A stretch of DNA of 36,267 bases from an uncultured Prevotella sp. (GCA_900546575.1 URDM01000022.1:1-36267); one strand, 5' to 3'; positions 15,233-23,739 are shown, counted from the stretch's first letter. Numbers and translations are program-made. The notes: a model not told the origin generated them from the sequence alone.

Positions 15233-17035
15233 TTAGAACCTTGCTTCCACTGTCAGGCAAGCCCTGTGGCAGTTTTCCTCACCGCTGAGGCGCACCATAC
15301 CGCCCTTGATGAATCTCCAGAGCGATGGAAGCATGTAGCCTATCTGAATGCTCTGCAGCCTGTTAGTCTCCCAATTATCGGTGAAGAAGGATGCAGAGGC
15401 AGTCCAGCGTCGCCATTGTCCGTAGATAACTATGCCTGCAAGCATCTCCCTTACATCATCATAAGCGGCAGAAAGCGATGCACTTGCCGTCCAGTGCTTA
15501 CCCTTCAGCGTCTTGCCCACATCGCCATAGAGCATATTTGTGGACTCTGCACGCATGCCTGAAGCATTAAGATGCCATCCTTTGGCTTCAAAGTCGAGCG
15601 ACAACAGACCGCGTGTCACTGCGTCAGGACGGATATTCTCATTGTAATAGCCCTGCAGTTGTGCCCCCGTCTGATAGTAATTATATATGTATGTCTCGTT
15701 GGTGATGTTGGAATACATCGGAGTAAAAGCCTTGTAACTGTAAGGCACCGTGGCACTTCTTCCCAAACCGAGAGAAAGTCTGAGGCAATCTATCCCGCTT
15801 TCAGCCATCCATGCCTCCCTGCTGATGTTCCATCCCAGGTCGGCAGCCCAATATACCTCGTTGCGATGCTTCGGTGAAAGGAGGGAAGAGCGGTTCATTG
15901 TCACGTTCATCGTGGCGCTGTAGCGTCCCTGATAGTCGTAGCCCACGTTTGCCATGCACTGCAATGTGCGCTCGAAGTCCCTCACTGCCGTAGGTCTACG
16001 CAGCGTGTCATAGGTCTGGGTAAATGATACATAGTTGAGTATGTCATTCAGTATTCCTCGTCCGGCGTATGATTCTCCTCCCCTTTCTCCACTGTAAAGG
16101 CTTACTCCTGCAGAGGCAATGAGAGTGTGTCCGCCAGTCATTGCCTTCTGATAAGTGAGCTTCAGTCCGCCGTCGTAGGTCATCGTCGTCTCGCGCATTA
16201 TGTCATAAGTGCCTTTGTTGCGCAGGTTGTCTTCGTCCTTGAACACAGGTGAATATGGTGAAAGGAACACATCGCGCCTCACTTCCTGACGCAGGAAAGA
16301 GAAATAGCCCACCATTTCCAGTCCCGGCATGAGGCTTAACGTCGCCCTTATACGATCAGTAAGCGTGGAAAAGCGGGTCTTGTCCGTGTCATAATCATTG
16401 AATGTCTCGTGGATTCCATAGTTTCCATATTGCAGGTCATTGCTGATGGACAGCGCATTACGCCTGTAACCTATATATGAACGCATCTGAATGCGGTCCG
16501 TTCCCTTGGCTTTCGTTTCCGTACCAGGGTCATAGATGGCAGTAAAGCGATAACCTACATTATCATCTCCCCCATCAGCAGTAAGCCAATGTTCTGCCCC
16601 CTTCATGGTGCCCTTGCTGCCATCGGCATGTTTTCCTGCCTGTATGTCTGCCTTGTAACTAAGACTTAGTGGACCTTTGGCATACTTCTTTGTGACTATT
16701 TCCACTGCTCCTTTTCCGCCGTGGATTCCTAATTGCGCCAATTTCGCCGCGTCTCTGATAATCCTTACCTCTGCTACTTCGCCGACAGTGATGCCTACGA
16801 GGGCTGACTTCGGCATACGGACACCGTCTATAAGTATCTCTGGATTATCATAAGTGGAGGCATCGAGCGTGCGTATGGCTGTCCAGAGATCACGTGCGCT
16901 GACGCGCTCCATCATCTCAGATGTCAGTCTTCTGTCTGTTACACCGAGGCATAACGAATCCTCTACGCTGGCTTTTACGCCAATCGTAATTCCCCAAAAT
17001 ATCAAGAGTAATGATAATCGAAAATGTGAAAGCAC
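15233..17035 (-). CDS. Dwarf SusC-like TonB-dependent receptor
   Basis: At 600 residues this is far shorter than SusC proteins (about 950–1100). A signal peptide (about 1–22, LLLIFWGITIGVKA) leads straight into a reduced plug: ASTYDNPEILIDGVRMP, IRDAAKLAQLGIHGGKGAVE. A barrel with typical strands follows and ends in a terminal aromatic (TVEARF). There is no carboxypeptidase-D-like domain. The start must be GTG at 17035 (or an internal TTG), because an in-frame TAA lies at 17047–17045 and no ATG precedes the signal. It is the first gene of the operon, about 20 nt after the predicted transcription start. The frame is intact throughout, so it appears functional rather than decayed. Its substrate is unknown. 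Confidence 0.8.
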   Translation of the reverse strand: MLSHFRLSLLLIFWGITIGVKASVEDSLCLGVTDRRLTSEMMERVSARDLWTAIRTLDASTYDNPEILIDGVRMPKSALVGITVGEVAEVRIIRDAAKLAQLGIHGGKGAVEIVTKKYAKGPLSLSYKADIQAGKHADGSKGTMKGAEHWLTADGGDDNVGYRFTAIYDPGTETKAKGTDRIQMRSYIGYRRNALSISNDLQYGNYGIHETFNDYDTDKTRFSTLTDRIRATLSLMPGLEMVGYFSFLRQEVRRDVFLSPYSPVFKDEDNLRNKGTYDIMRETTMTYDGGLKLTYQKAMTGGHTLIASAGVSLYSGERGGESYAGRGILNDILNYVSFTQTYDTLRRPTAVRDFERTLQCMANVGYDYQGRYSATMNVTMNRSSLLSPKHRNEVYWAADLGWNISREAWMAESGIDCLRLSLGLGRSATVPYSYKAFTPMYSNITNETYIYNYYQTGAQLQGYYNENIRPDAVTRGLLSLDFEAKGWHLNASGMRAESTNMLYGDVGKTLKGKHWTASASLSAAYDDVREMLAGIVIYGQWRRWTASASFFTDNWETNRLQSIQIGYMLPSLWRFIKGGMVRLSGEENCHRACLTVEARF

Positions 17036-17062
17036 TCTGTTGTGTTATTAAAGTTACGCTTG

Positions 17063-17095
17063 CAAAGTTACAAAAAATCATATAGCTGATACAAA
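17063..17095 (-). promoter_or_regulatory. Promoter of the eight-gene SusCD/metalloprotease operon
   Basis: On the minus strand TTTG (17095–17092), 21 nt and TAACTTTG (17070–17063) match the Bacteroidetes -33/-7 consensus. Transcription would start near 17056, giving a leader of about 20 nt before the GTG start. No sigma/anti-sigma or hybrid two-component regulator lies next to it. Confidence 0.7.
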
Positions 17096-17230
17096 AAAAA
17101 TAAAGAAAATGATAAATATACCTAAAAGTGAGTATCTGAATACCATTTTGTTTGGTAATTTATGTTGTTCTTTCACAATTTGTTATTATTTTGGGTGCAA
17201 AATTTTAAGTAAGCTGTAAGTGACGCTCGT

Positions 17231-17708
17231 GGGTAATAGGATATATATAATAGGTAATGGGAGATATAGATAGAAGGTAATGGGAGATTACCATCCGCTT
17301 TTTTGAGAAACCGATGTACAGTAGGATTCTGACAATGTGGTTGTCGCAATGTGGTTTGCACATTATTATATTAGTTGGTACTGTATTTCATTGGTTAGTA
17401 CTGCATTATATAGGTTGGAGCTGTAAGGAATACGGTATCAGTTACTAATAGACCAAACACTCATAAATATAAAGGAGCTACGATTATTTCAAGCCATGAT
17501 ACGATCATTTCAAGACACGCAACATATATTTATATCACGATACTGACATTAGTGTCACGATTGTAAAGGGACCATAGTATCATATTACATAATACTTGGC
17601 ATCAATCAAGAACGCACATAAAATCTATGTGTCATGTAGTGTATTGACCGATTTGGGATAAAACTACTATCTGCCCAAGTATATTAATGCTACCTGCCCA
17701 AGTATATT
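17231..17708. repeat. Gene-free region with families of short direct repeats at 20–23-nt spacing
   Basis: No gene is visible between 17036 and 17794. Several short direct repeats recur at about two helical turns. GGTAATGGGAGAT is at 17253 and 17276 (23 nt), with a weaker GGTAATAGG at 17232. TACGATYATTTCAAG is at 17479 and 17500 (21 nt). CACGAT is at 17536 and 17556 (20 nt). CTGCCCAAGTATATT is at 17671 and 17694 (23 nt). Between 17370 and 17430 the motif TTGGTACTGTA/TTAGTACTGCA/TTGGAGCTGTA appears three times. The families differ from one another, so this is not one array. Confidence 0.65.
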
Positions 17709-17715
17709 TATATAT

Positions 17716-17757
17716 AAAAAAAGTGGACAGGCTATTGGTCGCCAGTCCACTTTTTTT
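17716..17757 (-). terminator. Strong terminator of the lptD operon
   Basis: GTGGAC (17723–17728) pairs with GTCCAC (17745–17750), an A·A mismatch follows, then GGC/GCC with an 8-nt loop. A7 and T7 flank it, so it is bidirectional in form. It lies 38 nt beyond the lptD-like stop. Confidence 0.92.
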
Positions 17758-17794
17758 ATGATATGTATTCAACCTTGAAGGGTGAAGATTTGCA

Positions 17795-20659
17795 TTAGTA
17801 CCACTGCACGGCGTTGCTGTATCCAGAGCGTTTGTCATACTTGAGAGCGTCGGTGAGGGTAGCGGCGTTGCATCGGAACGAGAAGTTGTAGCTGGTGTAC
17901 GGAGCCAGAACCACCGAGCACGACATATTGAAGCAGTGCAAATCACGTTGCAGCGACGCCGTTGTCATTGACATCTTGTGCTGGTCGAAGTCGTAGCCAG
18001 ACGAGAACGAGATGTTCCATCCGTCGCTCAGGCGTACGTTGCCGCTGACGTTAAGGTTCTGCGAGAACTTGTAGGGATAGCGCATCGACTTGGTGTTGAA
18101 CTTGCCACCGGTATTCTCGCGCATTGTTATGCCGTAGCCGAACGTTAGCGACCAAGGCATATTGAAGCGCATATAGCCGTCGGCATCAGTCTCTGCCTTG
18201 CCTCCGCCACTCTTCTTTGCGCCACGCTGACCTTCGATCATTGTGTCGTCGACATTCGATTCTATGTCGGTATCGATGCCGTCCTCGTCGTCCTTGTCGC
18301 GCTTTTTCTTGTCCTCGGTGTCGTCGCCGCCACCAAACCATTTCTTTATCTTTTCAGGTGTAAGCGTGAACGAGAAGTTCTGCGAAGTTCCCTGGAAACG
18401 TCCGAACTTGCCCATGCCCCAAAGGGTGCGGTTGCCTACGTAAGGCTTGCCGTCCTTGTCCAGCTCATAGGCATACGATGCGAACACGGCAGTCATATTG
18501 AACGTGTAGTTCTTCCACCACTTCAGTCGCACGCGCATTGTAAGGTCGGAGAGCGGATGATAGTCGGTGGCGAGATTGTAGCTCATAGCCAGACCGAGCT
18601 CGTCGATGATAGAGAGCTTCCTGATGCCCGTACTGTCCTTGTCGCTCTTGATCTTCATCTCCACATTGTTCGAAAGGTCGAACGAGATGTTGCCCGTCTT
18701 GCCCTTGCCTGGCACTCCGTAGAGCTGTCCCTGATAGGGCGAATACTCTACGAGTTCAACCGAACCGTCGGCGTTGGTCTTCTGATAGGTCTTGTAATAG
18801 CCGTATCTTCCCTGCCCGAAGTCAGGCGCATAGCTGAAGCTTACGCTCGGTGTGATGACGTGTCGTATGGCCTGTATCTTGTCGCCGAATATCTTGCGGT
18901 TCGGAGTGAAGAATCCGTAGAGCTTGGTTGACGCACTGATAGACATGTTGTAGTTGTACACGTTGTTGAATCCGTATATCGTGTCGCACACCTCTTTTTG
19001 TGCCGTCTCGTTCCACGAGCGCATAATCTTGTGCGTGTACATGCGGTCCTGGAAGTTGAACGAAGGCGAGATGTTGATATAGTTGAACAGCATGAAGTTG
19101 CCGCTGATAGGAATTGAGTGGTTCCAGCCGTTGCGCCAGTCCTTTATCAGGTTCGACTTGAGGAATCGGTCCTCCTTGGTGTTGATGCTGTTGGATATCT
19201 GTCCGGTGTACGACATTGAAATCTTTTCATACCAGCGTTCGTTGCCCACAACGTGCTTGCGCTTGAACGGATAGAATCGCGAGAGCGAAATGTTGAGGTC
19301 GGGCAGCGTCACTGACATTGACGAGTCGCGCATGTTCTGCGAGAGGTTGGCTGTTGAGCTGAGCGACAGACCTATGCTTGAGAACGTGGTGCTCCACGAT
19401 ACAGATGATGTACGTGTCGACTGCGACAGCGTCTGAGGATTGTACAGCGAGTTGAGGTTGTTGCGTTCGTAGCTCGAAGTGGCGAAGTTGACGCTCGCCG
19501 AGAGCGAACTGTACGGATTGGCTTTTGAATCCTGGCGATGACTCCATTGCACTTTGAACGATTTCTGCTCCGAATAGTCGGGCATATTCTTATCGCCGGT
19601 CTTGGTGTCTTGAAAACTCAGGAAGAAACTGCCCGAATAGCGGTAGCGCTTGTTGTAGTTGCTTGCTGCCGACACGCCCCACGAGCCTTTAGTGTATATC
19701 TCGCCGAGGAGCTTGAGGTCCCACTTGTCGTTGATGGCAAAGTAGTAGCCACCGTCGCGCAGGTAGAATCCGCGGTTGTTCTCGTCGCCGTATGTCGGCA
19801 TGATGAAGCCCGAAGAGTAGCTCTTGGTGAACGGGAAGAAACCGTAAGGGATGGCCAATGGCAATGGCACATCAGCCACAACCAGATAAGCCGGACCGAA
19901 GGTTACGTCCTTGCCAGGGCGCACCTTGCCTCGTGACAGAGCTATGTAGAAGTCGGGATGCTTCTTGTCGCACGTGGTGTAGCGTCCGTGCTGCAGATAG
20001 ATGTCGCCGTTGGCATTGCGCTTTGATATTTCGCTTTGCAGGAAACCGTCTTCCTGCTGGGTGTACACTTTGGAGATAAGACCCTTCTTGGTCTTGAAGT
20101 TGAACGCCATTGTGTCGCTCTCGTACTTGTCCTGTCCCATGCTGAACACAGGCGTACCGATAAGAGCCAGCCCCGTAGAGTCGGTAGTGTCGCGTGCTCC
20201 TGTGGCGTGTACGAGCGACGAGTCGATGCTCATGTATATCTTCTCGGCAGCCAAATCCATGTTCTCGTATTTCACAGTTGACTGTCCGTAGAGCTTTGCC
20301 GTCTTTGTCTTGGCGTCGTACACGAGCGAGTCGGAGGCCGAATAGTTTACGGGCGAGTTAATACCGTTGGCTCGTTGTCGGTTGATGGAGTCCAGACGTA
20401 TCGAGTCGTCGATAGCGCGGTTGTGGTGATATATTGCAAGTTGCAGTGAGTCCATCTTTGTAGTGTCCACAATCTCGCGTCCCAATGAGTCGCGCAGTAT
20501 GGTGGCAATGCTGTCCTTAATGGAGTCGGCAGCCACGGCAGTGGTGTCGGCAGGTGCAGTCTTGCGCACTTTCTTGCGTTGCGAGTAGGGCATATCGACT
20601 GCAGCCATCACGAAAATGACGGCACACAAAAGAAGGGCTATGACGGTCTTGGTTCTCAA
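17795..20659 (-). CDS. LptD-like outer membrane LPS-assembly protein
   Basis: The 954-residue protein has a signal-anchor-like N-terminus (MRTKTVIALLLCAVIFVMAA), then a Ser/Asp-rich linker. Residues about 110–300 form an OstA/LptA-type beta-jellyroll (SDSLVYDAKTKTAKLYGQST, ARDTTDSTGLALIGTPVFS), and a large LptD-type barrel follows (PLPLAIPYGFFPFTKSYSSG near 270). LptD-type proteins insert LPS into the outer leaflet. A very acidic, low-complexity insertion (near residues 775–840, DDTEDKKKRDKDDEDG) lies in a predicted loop. The only usable start is TTG at 20659, because an in-frame stop lies 4 codons upstream. It is the last gene of a three-gene operon, 25 nt behind the HD-domain gene. The symbol lptD is withheld because Bacteroidota homologues are divergent. 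Confidence 0.87.
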   Translation of the reverse strand: MRTKTVIALLLCAVIFVMAAVDMPYSQRKKVRKTAPADTTAVAADSIKDSIATILRDSLGREIVDTTKMDSLQLAIYHHNRAIDDSIRLDSINRQRANGINSPVNYSASDSLVYDAKTKTAKLYGQSTVKYENMDLAAEKIYMSIDSSLVHATGARDTTDSTGLALIGTPVFSMGQDKYESDTMAFNFKTKKGLISKVYTQQEDGFLQSEISKRNANGDIYLQHGRYTTCDKKHPDFYIALSRGKVRPGKDVTFGPAYLVVADVPLPLAIPYGFFPFTKSYSSGFIMPTYGDENNRGFYLRDGGYYFAINDKWDLKLLGEIYTKGSWGVSAASNYNKRYRYSGSFFLSFQDTKTGDKNMPDYSEQKSFKVQWSHRQDSKANPYSSLSASVNFATSSYERNNLNSLYNPQTLSQSTRTSSVSWSTTFSSIGLSLSSTANLSQNMRDSSMSVTLPDLNISLSRFYPFKRKHVVGNERWYEKISMSYTGQISNSINTKEDRFLKSNLIKDWRNGWNHSIPISGNFMLFNYINISPSFNFQDRMYTHKIMRSWNETAQKEVCDTIYGFNNVYNYNMSISASTKLYGFFTPNRKIFGDKIQAIRHVITPSVSFSYAPDFGQGRYGYYKTYQKTNADGSVELVEYSPYQGQLYGVPGKGKTGNISFDLSNNVEMKIKSDKDSTGIRKLSIIDELGLAMSYNLATDYHPLSDLTMRVRLKWWKNYTFNMTAVFASYAYELDKDGKPYVGNRTLWGMGKFGRFQGTSQNFSFTLTPEKIKKWFGGGDDTEDKKKRDKDDEDGIDTDIESNVDDTMIEGQRGAKKSGGGKAETDADGYMRFNMPWSLTFGYGITMRENTGGKFNTKSMRYPYKFSQNLNVSGNVRLSDGWNISFSSGYDFDQHKMSMTTASLQRDLHCFNMSCSVVLAPYTSYNFSFRCNAATLTDALKYDKRSGYSNAVQWY

Positions 20660-20684
20660 TTTTGCTGTTTATTATAATATGTGA

Positions 20685-21230
20685 TTACAAATCCGGCTCA
20701 AACAAACGTTTCATATCGCGGAAGCGGGCGAGAGTATCGCCTCCGAATTTGCTTAGACTTTTCTCTGCCTGTTCAATTGTTTTCTCGCGTTCGAGGTGAG
20801 TCTTCGAGTAGAACTTGTCGGCATAGCAGATTAGTTTCTCCTCGATAGTCTCTGGCTGGAAGTCGTGATGTGGCAGAGGGAGGTTTTGCGACACGATGTC
20901 ATTGAGTGTCAGTCCGGCTCCGGTGTGGCGTTCGCACACGCGTGCATAGCTTTCGGGCAGACCCTCGGCGCGCAGCATCTCGGCTCCGCACACGCCGTGT
21001 CGTATGTATGGTTCGGTGCCATGGCACTCGATACCGGGTGCGTCGACACGTATGATTCCTATGTCGTGCAGCATGGCTGCATTGCGAACAAAGTCGGTGT
21101 CGATGTTTAGTTCGGGGTGCATAGCGGCTATCCGCAGCGCACGTTGCGCTACAGACTGGCTATGAGTAAGGAGGATGTGGCGCAGCGCACCGCATCCTCC
21201 ATAGTATTTGTCAATAATCTGTTGGTACAT
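20685..21230 (-). CDS. HD-domain (HDIG) metal-dependent phosphohydrolase-like protein
   Basis: The 181-residue product has the HD-domain signature: H23 in LLTHS, then MLHDIGII with H55/D56, followed by conserved downstream His residues (GVCGAEML, ERHTGAG). These side chains bind the metal in HD phosphohydrolases. Length and the HDIG spacing fit the single-domain HD proteins (often annotated by the HDIG domain or as a putative uncharacterised hydrolase) that act on nucleotides or related phosphates; the substrate is unknown. It starts 9 nt after the carboxyltransferase and lies 25 nt before the LptD-like gene, so all three are probably co-transcribed without an obvious shared pathway. Confidence 0.88.
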   Translation of the reverse strand: MYQQIIDKYYGGCGALRHILLTHSQSVAQRALRIAAMHPELNIDTDFVRNAAMLHDIGIIRVDAPGIECHGTEPYIRHGVCGAEMLRAEGLPESYARVCERHTGAGLTLNDIVSQNLPLPHHDFQPETIEEKLICYADKFYSKTHLEREKTIEQAEKSLSKFGGDTLARFRDMKRLFEPDL

Positions 21231-21239
21231 ATTACGATT

Positions 21240-23015
21240 TTACTCGTGCTCGCGCTCGATGTAAGCGATGACGTCGCCCTTCGAAACCTTAGAGCCACGC
21301 TTGGCGTTTATCTCTACGATCTTGCCGCCCAAGGCTGCCGGAACCTCAACGAATTCGCCCCAAGGAGCCTGGATGTAGCAGAGTACGTCGCCCTCCTTGT
21401 ATTCCTTACCGATGAAAGGCTCGACTGTAGGAGCACACTCGCCCTCGCCTGAGAATTCCCAGTAGATGTCGCCCTTGACCGGAGCCACGATGGCATCGGC
21501 CTTAGCGTGCTTGTAGGCGCTGAGCTGTTCGGGTGAAAGGTTGGCACCGAGCTTGGCATCCTTGAGCTTCTGCAGGTCGGCAAGGAAGTTCTTCTTGGCC
21601 TGTCCGCTCTTGAGGTTGCGATACTGTTCGGGGTGCATTGCCAGCTCGAAGAGTTCCTCGTCGTCCTGACCGTACTCCCATCCGTTCTCGTCCATTTCCT
21701 TGCGGAAGTCGTCGAGAGCATCAGTAAGGAGAGTGTGGGCGTCAACGTCGGTGAATTCGCGGCCCTGCTTCTTTGCAAGCTCAACGAGTTCGGGATCGAT
21801 AGTGCCAGGAATCTTGCCCGACTTGCCGAGAATCATACCCCACATCGACTCGTCCATCATCACGAAGCGGCCCTTGCCCTGCTCGATAGTGAGGAGGTTC
21901 ATTAGTGCGATGTTCTTGACATACTGCGAGAATGGTGTCACCAATGGAGGATAGCCTACGCGCGGCCATACATACTCTACCTCGTCGAAGAGCTTGATGA
22001 GCAGGTCGTCCATAGAGAGTTCGTCCTCGCCCTTCTTCTTGCGTACGTTGTTGATAGTGGTGCGCATGCCACCGAGGTCGGCCATCATCGATCCCATCAT
22101 ACCGCCGGGGAGTCCGCAACCGAGCAGAAGCGACGACATGATCTTGTTGCCGGGGTTGATGAAGTAGCCCAACCAGTCGTCGATGAACTCCTGAGTGAGT
22201 GCGCGTGCCTTCATATATGCCGACATGTTGATTTCGGGAACCTCGAAGCCCTCGTTCTTCAACATGCTTATTACAGAGATTACGTCCGGATGAACCTTGC
22301 CCCATGACAACGGCTCGATAGCAGTGTCGATGATGTCGGCACCGTTGTTGCACACCTCGAGGATAGAGGCCATTGACAGACCCGGACCTGAGTGGCCGTG
22401 ATACTGTATGATGATTTCGGGATACTTGTCCTTTATCATCTTGGTCAGCTTGCCGAGGAATGCGGGCTGGCCGATACCAGCCATATCCTTCAAGCAGATT
22501 TCCTCTGCACCGGCAGCGATAACCTGGTCGGCTATGTTCATGTAATACTCCAGAGTGTGAACCGGAGAGTTTGTGATACACAGCGCACACTGCGGTGTCA
22601 TGCCACCTTCCTTAGCCCACTTGATGCTGGGGATGATATTGCGAACGTCGTTCAATCCGTCGAAGATACGTGTGATGTTGGTACCCTGCTTTGCCTTAAC
22701 CTTATACATAAGGGCGCGAACGTCGTCGGGCACGGGATACATACGCAAAGCGTTGAGACCACGGTCAAGCATGTGAGTCTTGATGCCTGCCTCGTTGAAA
22801 GGCTTGCAGAAAGCGCGCACAGCATCGTTAGGATTCTCGCCGGCGAGAAGGTTTACCTGCTCAAAGGCACCGCCGTTGGTTTCAACACGGGCGAAGCAAC
22901 CCATCTCGATGATAACGGGAGCGATGCGCTCCAACTGGTCTTTGCGTGGCTGGAACTTGCCAGAAGACTGCCACATATCTCGATAGACGAGACTGAACTG
23001 GATTTTCTTTTTCAT
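21240..23015 (-). CDS. Carboxyltransferase of the pyruvate carboxylase B / oxaloacetate decarboxylase alpha type, biotinyl lysine absent
   Basis: The 591-residue protein has a TIM-barrel carboxyltransferase domain. It shows RDMWQ (12–16), the FDGLNDVRN segment (118–126), the LKDMAG lysine (K176, the carbamylated residue in homologues) and metal ligands H206/H208 in YHGHSG. The conserved PYC_OADA region follows (YVWPRVGYPPLVTPFSQYV). The C-terminal 60 residues fold-match a biotinyl domain (GDVLCYIQ … GGKIVEINAKRGSKVSKGDV). Where the biotin-accepting AMKM would be, residues 549–555 read QAPWGEF, with no Lys. The enzyme should therefore depend on a separate biotin carrier, or the domain is structural only. 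Reaction: carboxyl transfer between pyruvate/oxaloacetate and biotin, central to C4 metabolism in Prevotella. First gene of its operon. Confidence 0.88.
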   Translation of the reverse strand: MKKKIQFSLVYRDMWQSSGKFQPRKDQLERIAPVIIEMGCFARVETNGGAFEQVNLLAGENPNDAVRAFCKPFNEAGIKTHMLDRGLNALRMYPVPDDVRALMYKVKAKQGTNITRIFDGLNDVRNIIPSIKWAKEGGMTPQCALCITNSPVHTLEYYMNIADQVIAAGAEEICLKDMAGIGQPAFLGKLTKMIKDKYPEIIIQYHGHSGPGLSMASILEVCNNGADIIDTAIEPLSWGKVHPDVISVISMLKNEGFEVPEINMSAYMKARALTQEFIDDWLGYFINPGNKIMSSLLLGCGLPGGMMGSMMADLGGMRTTINNVRKKKGEDELSMDDLLIKLFDEVEYVWPRVGYPPLVTPFSQYVKNIALMNLLTIEQGKGRFVMMDESMWGMILGKSGKIPGTIDPELVELAKKQGREFTDVDAHTLLTDALDDFRKEMDENGWEYGQDDEELFELAMHPEQYRNLKSGQAKKNFLADLQKLKDAKLGANLSPEQLSAYKHAKADAIVAPVKGDIYWEFSGEGECAPTVEPFIGKEYKEGDVLCYIQAPWGEFVEVPAALGGKIVEINAKRGSKVSKGDVIAYIEREHE

Positions 23016-23135
23016 CTCTATTATTTGTATTATTATAGATTTTTCGTTGATTACCTTATTCTATATGCTAAAGCCCATGCCCTTACAGGCGCACGATAAA
23101 CGGCTGTGCTACATAGGCATAATCTTTCAAATGTG

Positions 23136-23143
23136 CAAAATTA
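23136..23143 (-). promoter_or_regulatory. Possible -7 element for the carboxyltransferase operon
   Basis: TAATTTTG on the minus strand (23143–23136) matches TAnnTTTG. A clear -33 TTTG at the usual distance is not visible. If used, it gives a leader of about 115 nt. Confidence 0.45.
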
Positions 23144-23310
23144 GGGAAAAAAATCCAAATCATAGGTATTACGGGGCAATTTTTAGTAATGTTAAGGGTT
23201 AAATGTTAGCAGCGTGATAATTGAGAGGTGGGGAGAGACTGAGGGAATGGGATAAGTAATAGTTCAGTTATCTTTATATATATGGAAGGAAGTCAAAATT
23301 CATATCTCAA

Positions 23311-23418
23311 AAAAAGGAGTCCTTTTGCACTTCAAAAGGGGTCCTTTTAGGAGGCCAAAGGAGTCCTTTTGGGAGGCAAAAGGGCTACATTTGCAATGCA
23401 AAAGGACTCCTTTTTTTG
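23311..23418. repeat. Five palindromic repeats of about 22 nt (AAAAGGAGTCCTTTT family)
   Basis: Units start with AAAAGGAGTCCTTTTG, AAAAGGGGTCCTTTT, AAAGGAGTCCTTTTG, AAAAGGGCTACATTTG and AAAAGGACTCCTTTTTTT, each followed by a 5–8-nt linker, giving a period of 21–23 nt. Each good unit is self-complementary, and the first and last units are complementary across the array, so the whole can also fold as one large hairpin ending in a T tract. Small open frames on both strands through it are low-complexity and not credible genes. The remaining gene-free sequence from 23016 to 23834 is AT-rich and otherwise featureless apart from the promoters listed. Confidence 0.8.
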
Positions 23419-23708
23419 CAGGACTTTGTAAATGTCTGATTTTCAAGGGTGTTTTATTGGAAATCAGCTCACCTCGGCTCACTTACTTAGTATTTAACAA
23501 ACCGAAACTGTTCGAACGATATTAGTAAACATCATTTGTTAAAATATTTCTTTAAATTAGGTTTGCTTATGTGTGGAAAAATAGGTGTTATTGTTGCATT
23601 GTGTTATGATTTCTTCATAAAACTTTAATTATTGATATTCTTATTGTTCGATTTGTAAGGTGTATTTATACAAAATACGTATTTTTTTGCATTTTGTTAA
23701 ACATTTGC

Positions 23709-23739
23709 TTGTTTCGTATTTACATTATCACTATATTTG
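23709..23739 (+). promoter_or_regulatory. Promoter of the plus-strand SusC/SusD pair
   Basis: TTG at 23709–23711, 20 nt and TATATTTG at 23732–23739 fit the Bacteroidetes consensus. Transcription would start near 23746, leaving an AT-rich leader of about 90 nt before the ATG at 23835. Confidence 0.6.

Noticed and set aside
17231..17708. CRISPR array
   Set aside because: Spacing of 20–23 nt is too short for repeat plus spacer, the repeated words differ among families, and no cas gene is in the window.
21781..23099. Overlapping frames of 269 (minus) and 235 (plus) residues
   Set aside because: Shadows of the carboxyltransferase gene; the sense protein is clearly homologous over its whole length.
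23300..23525. Two 60–66-residue frames, one per strand, over the 22-nt palindromic repeats
   Set aside because: Repetitive Lys/Phe/Pro-rich translations of a palindromic array, readable on both strands, with no promoter or conserved start.
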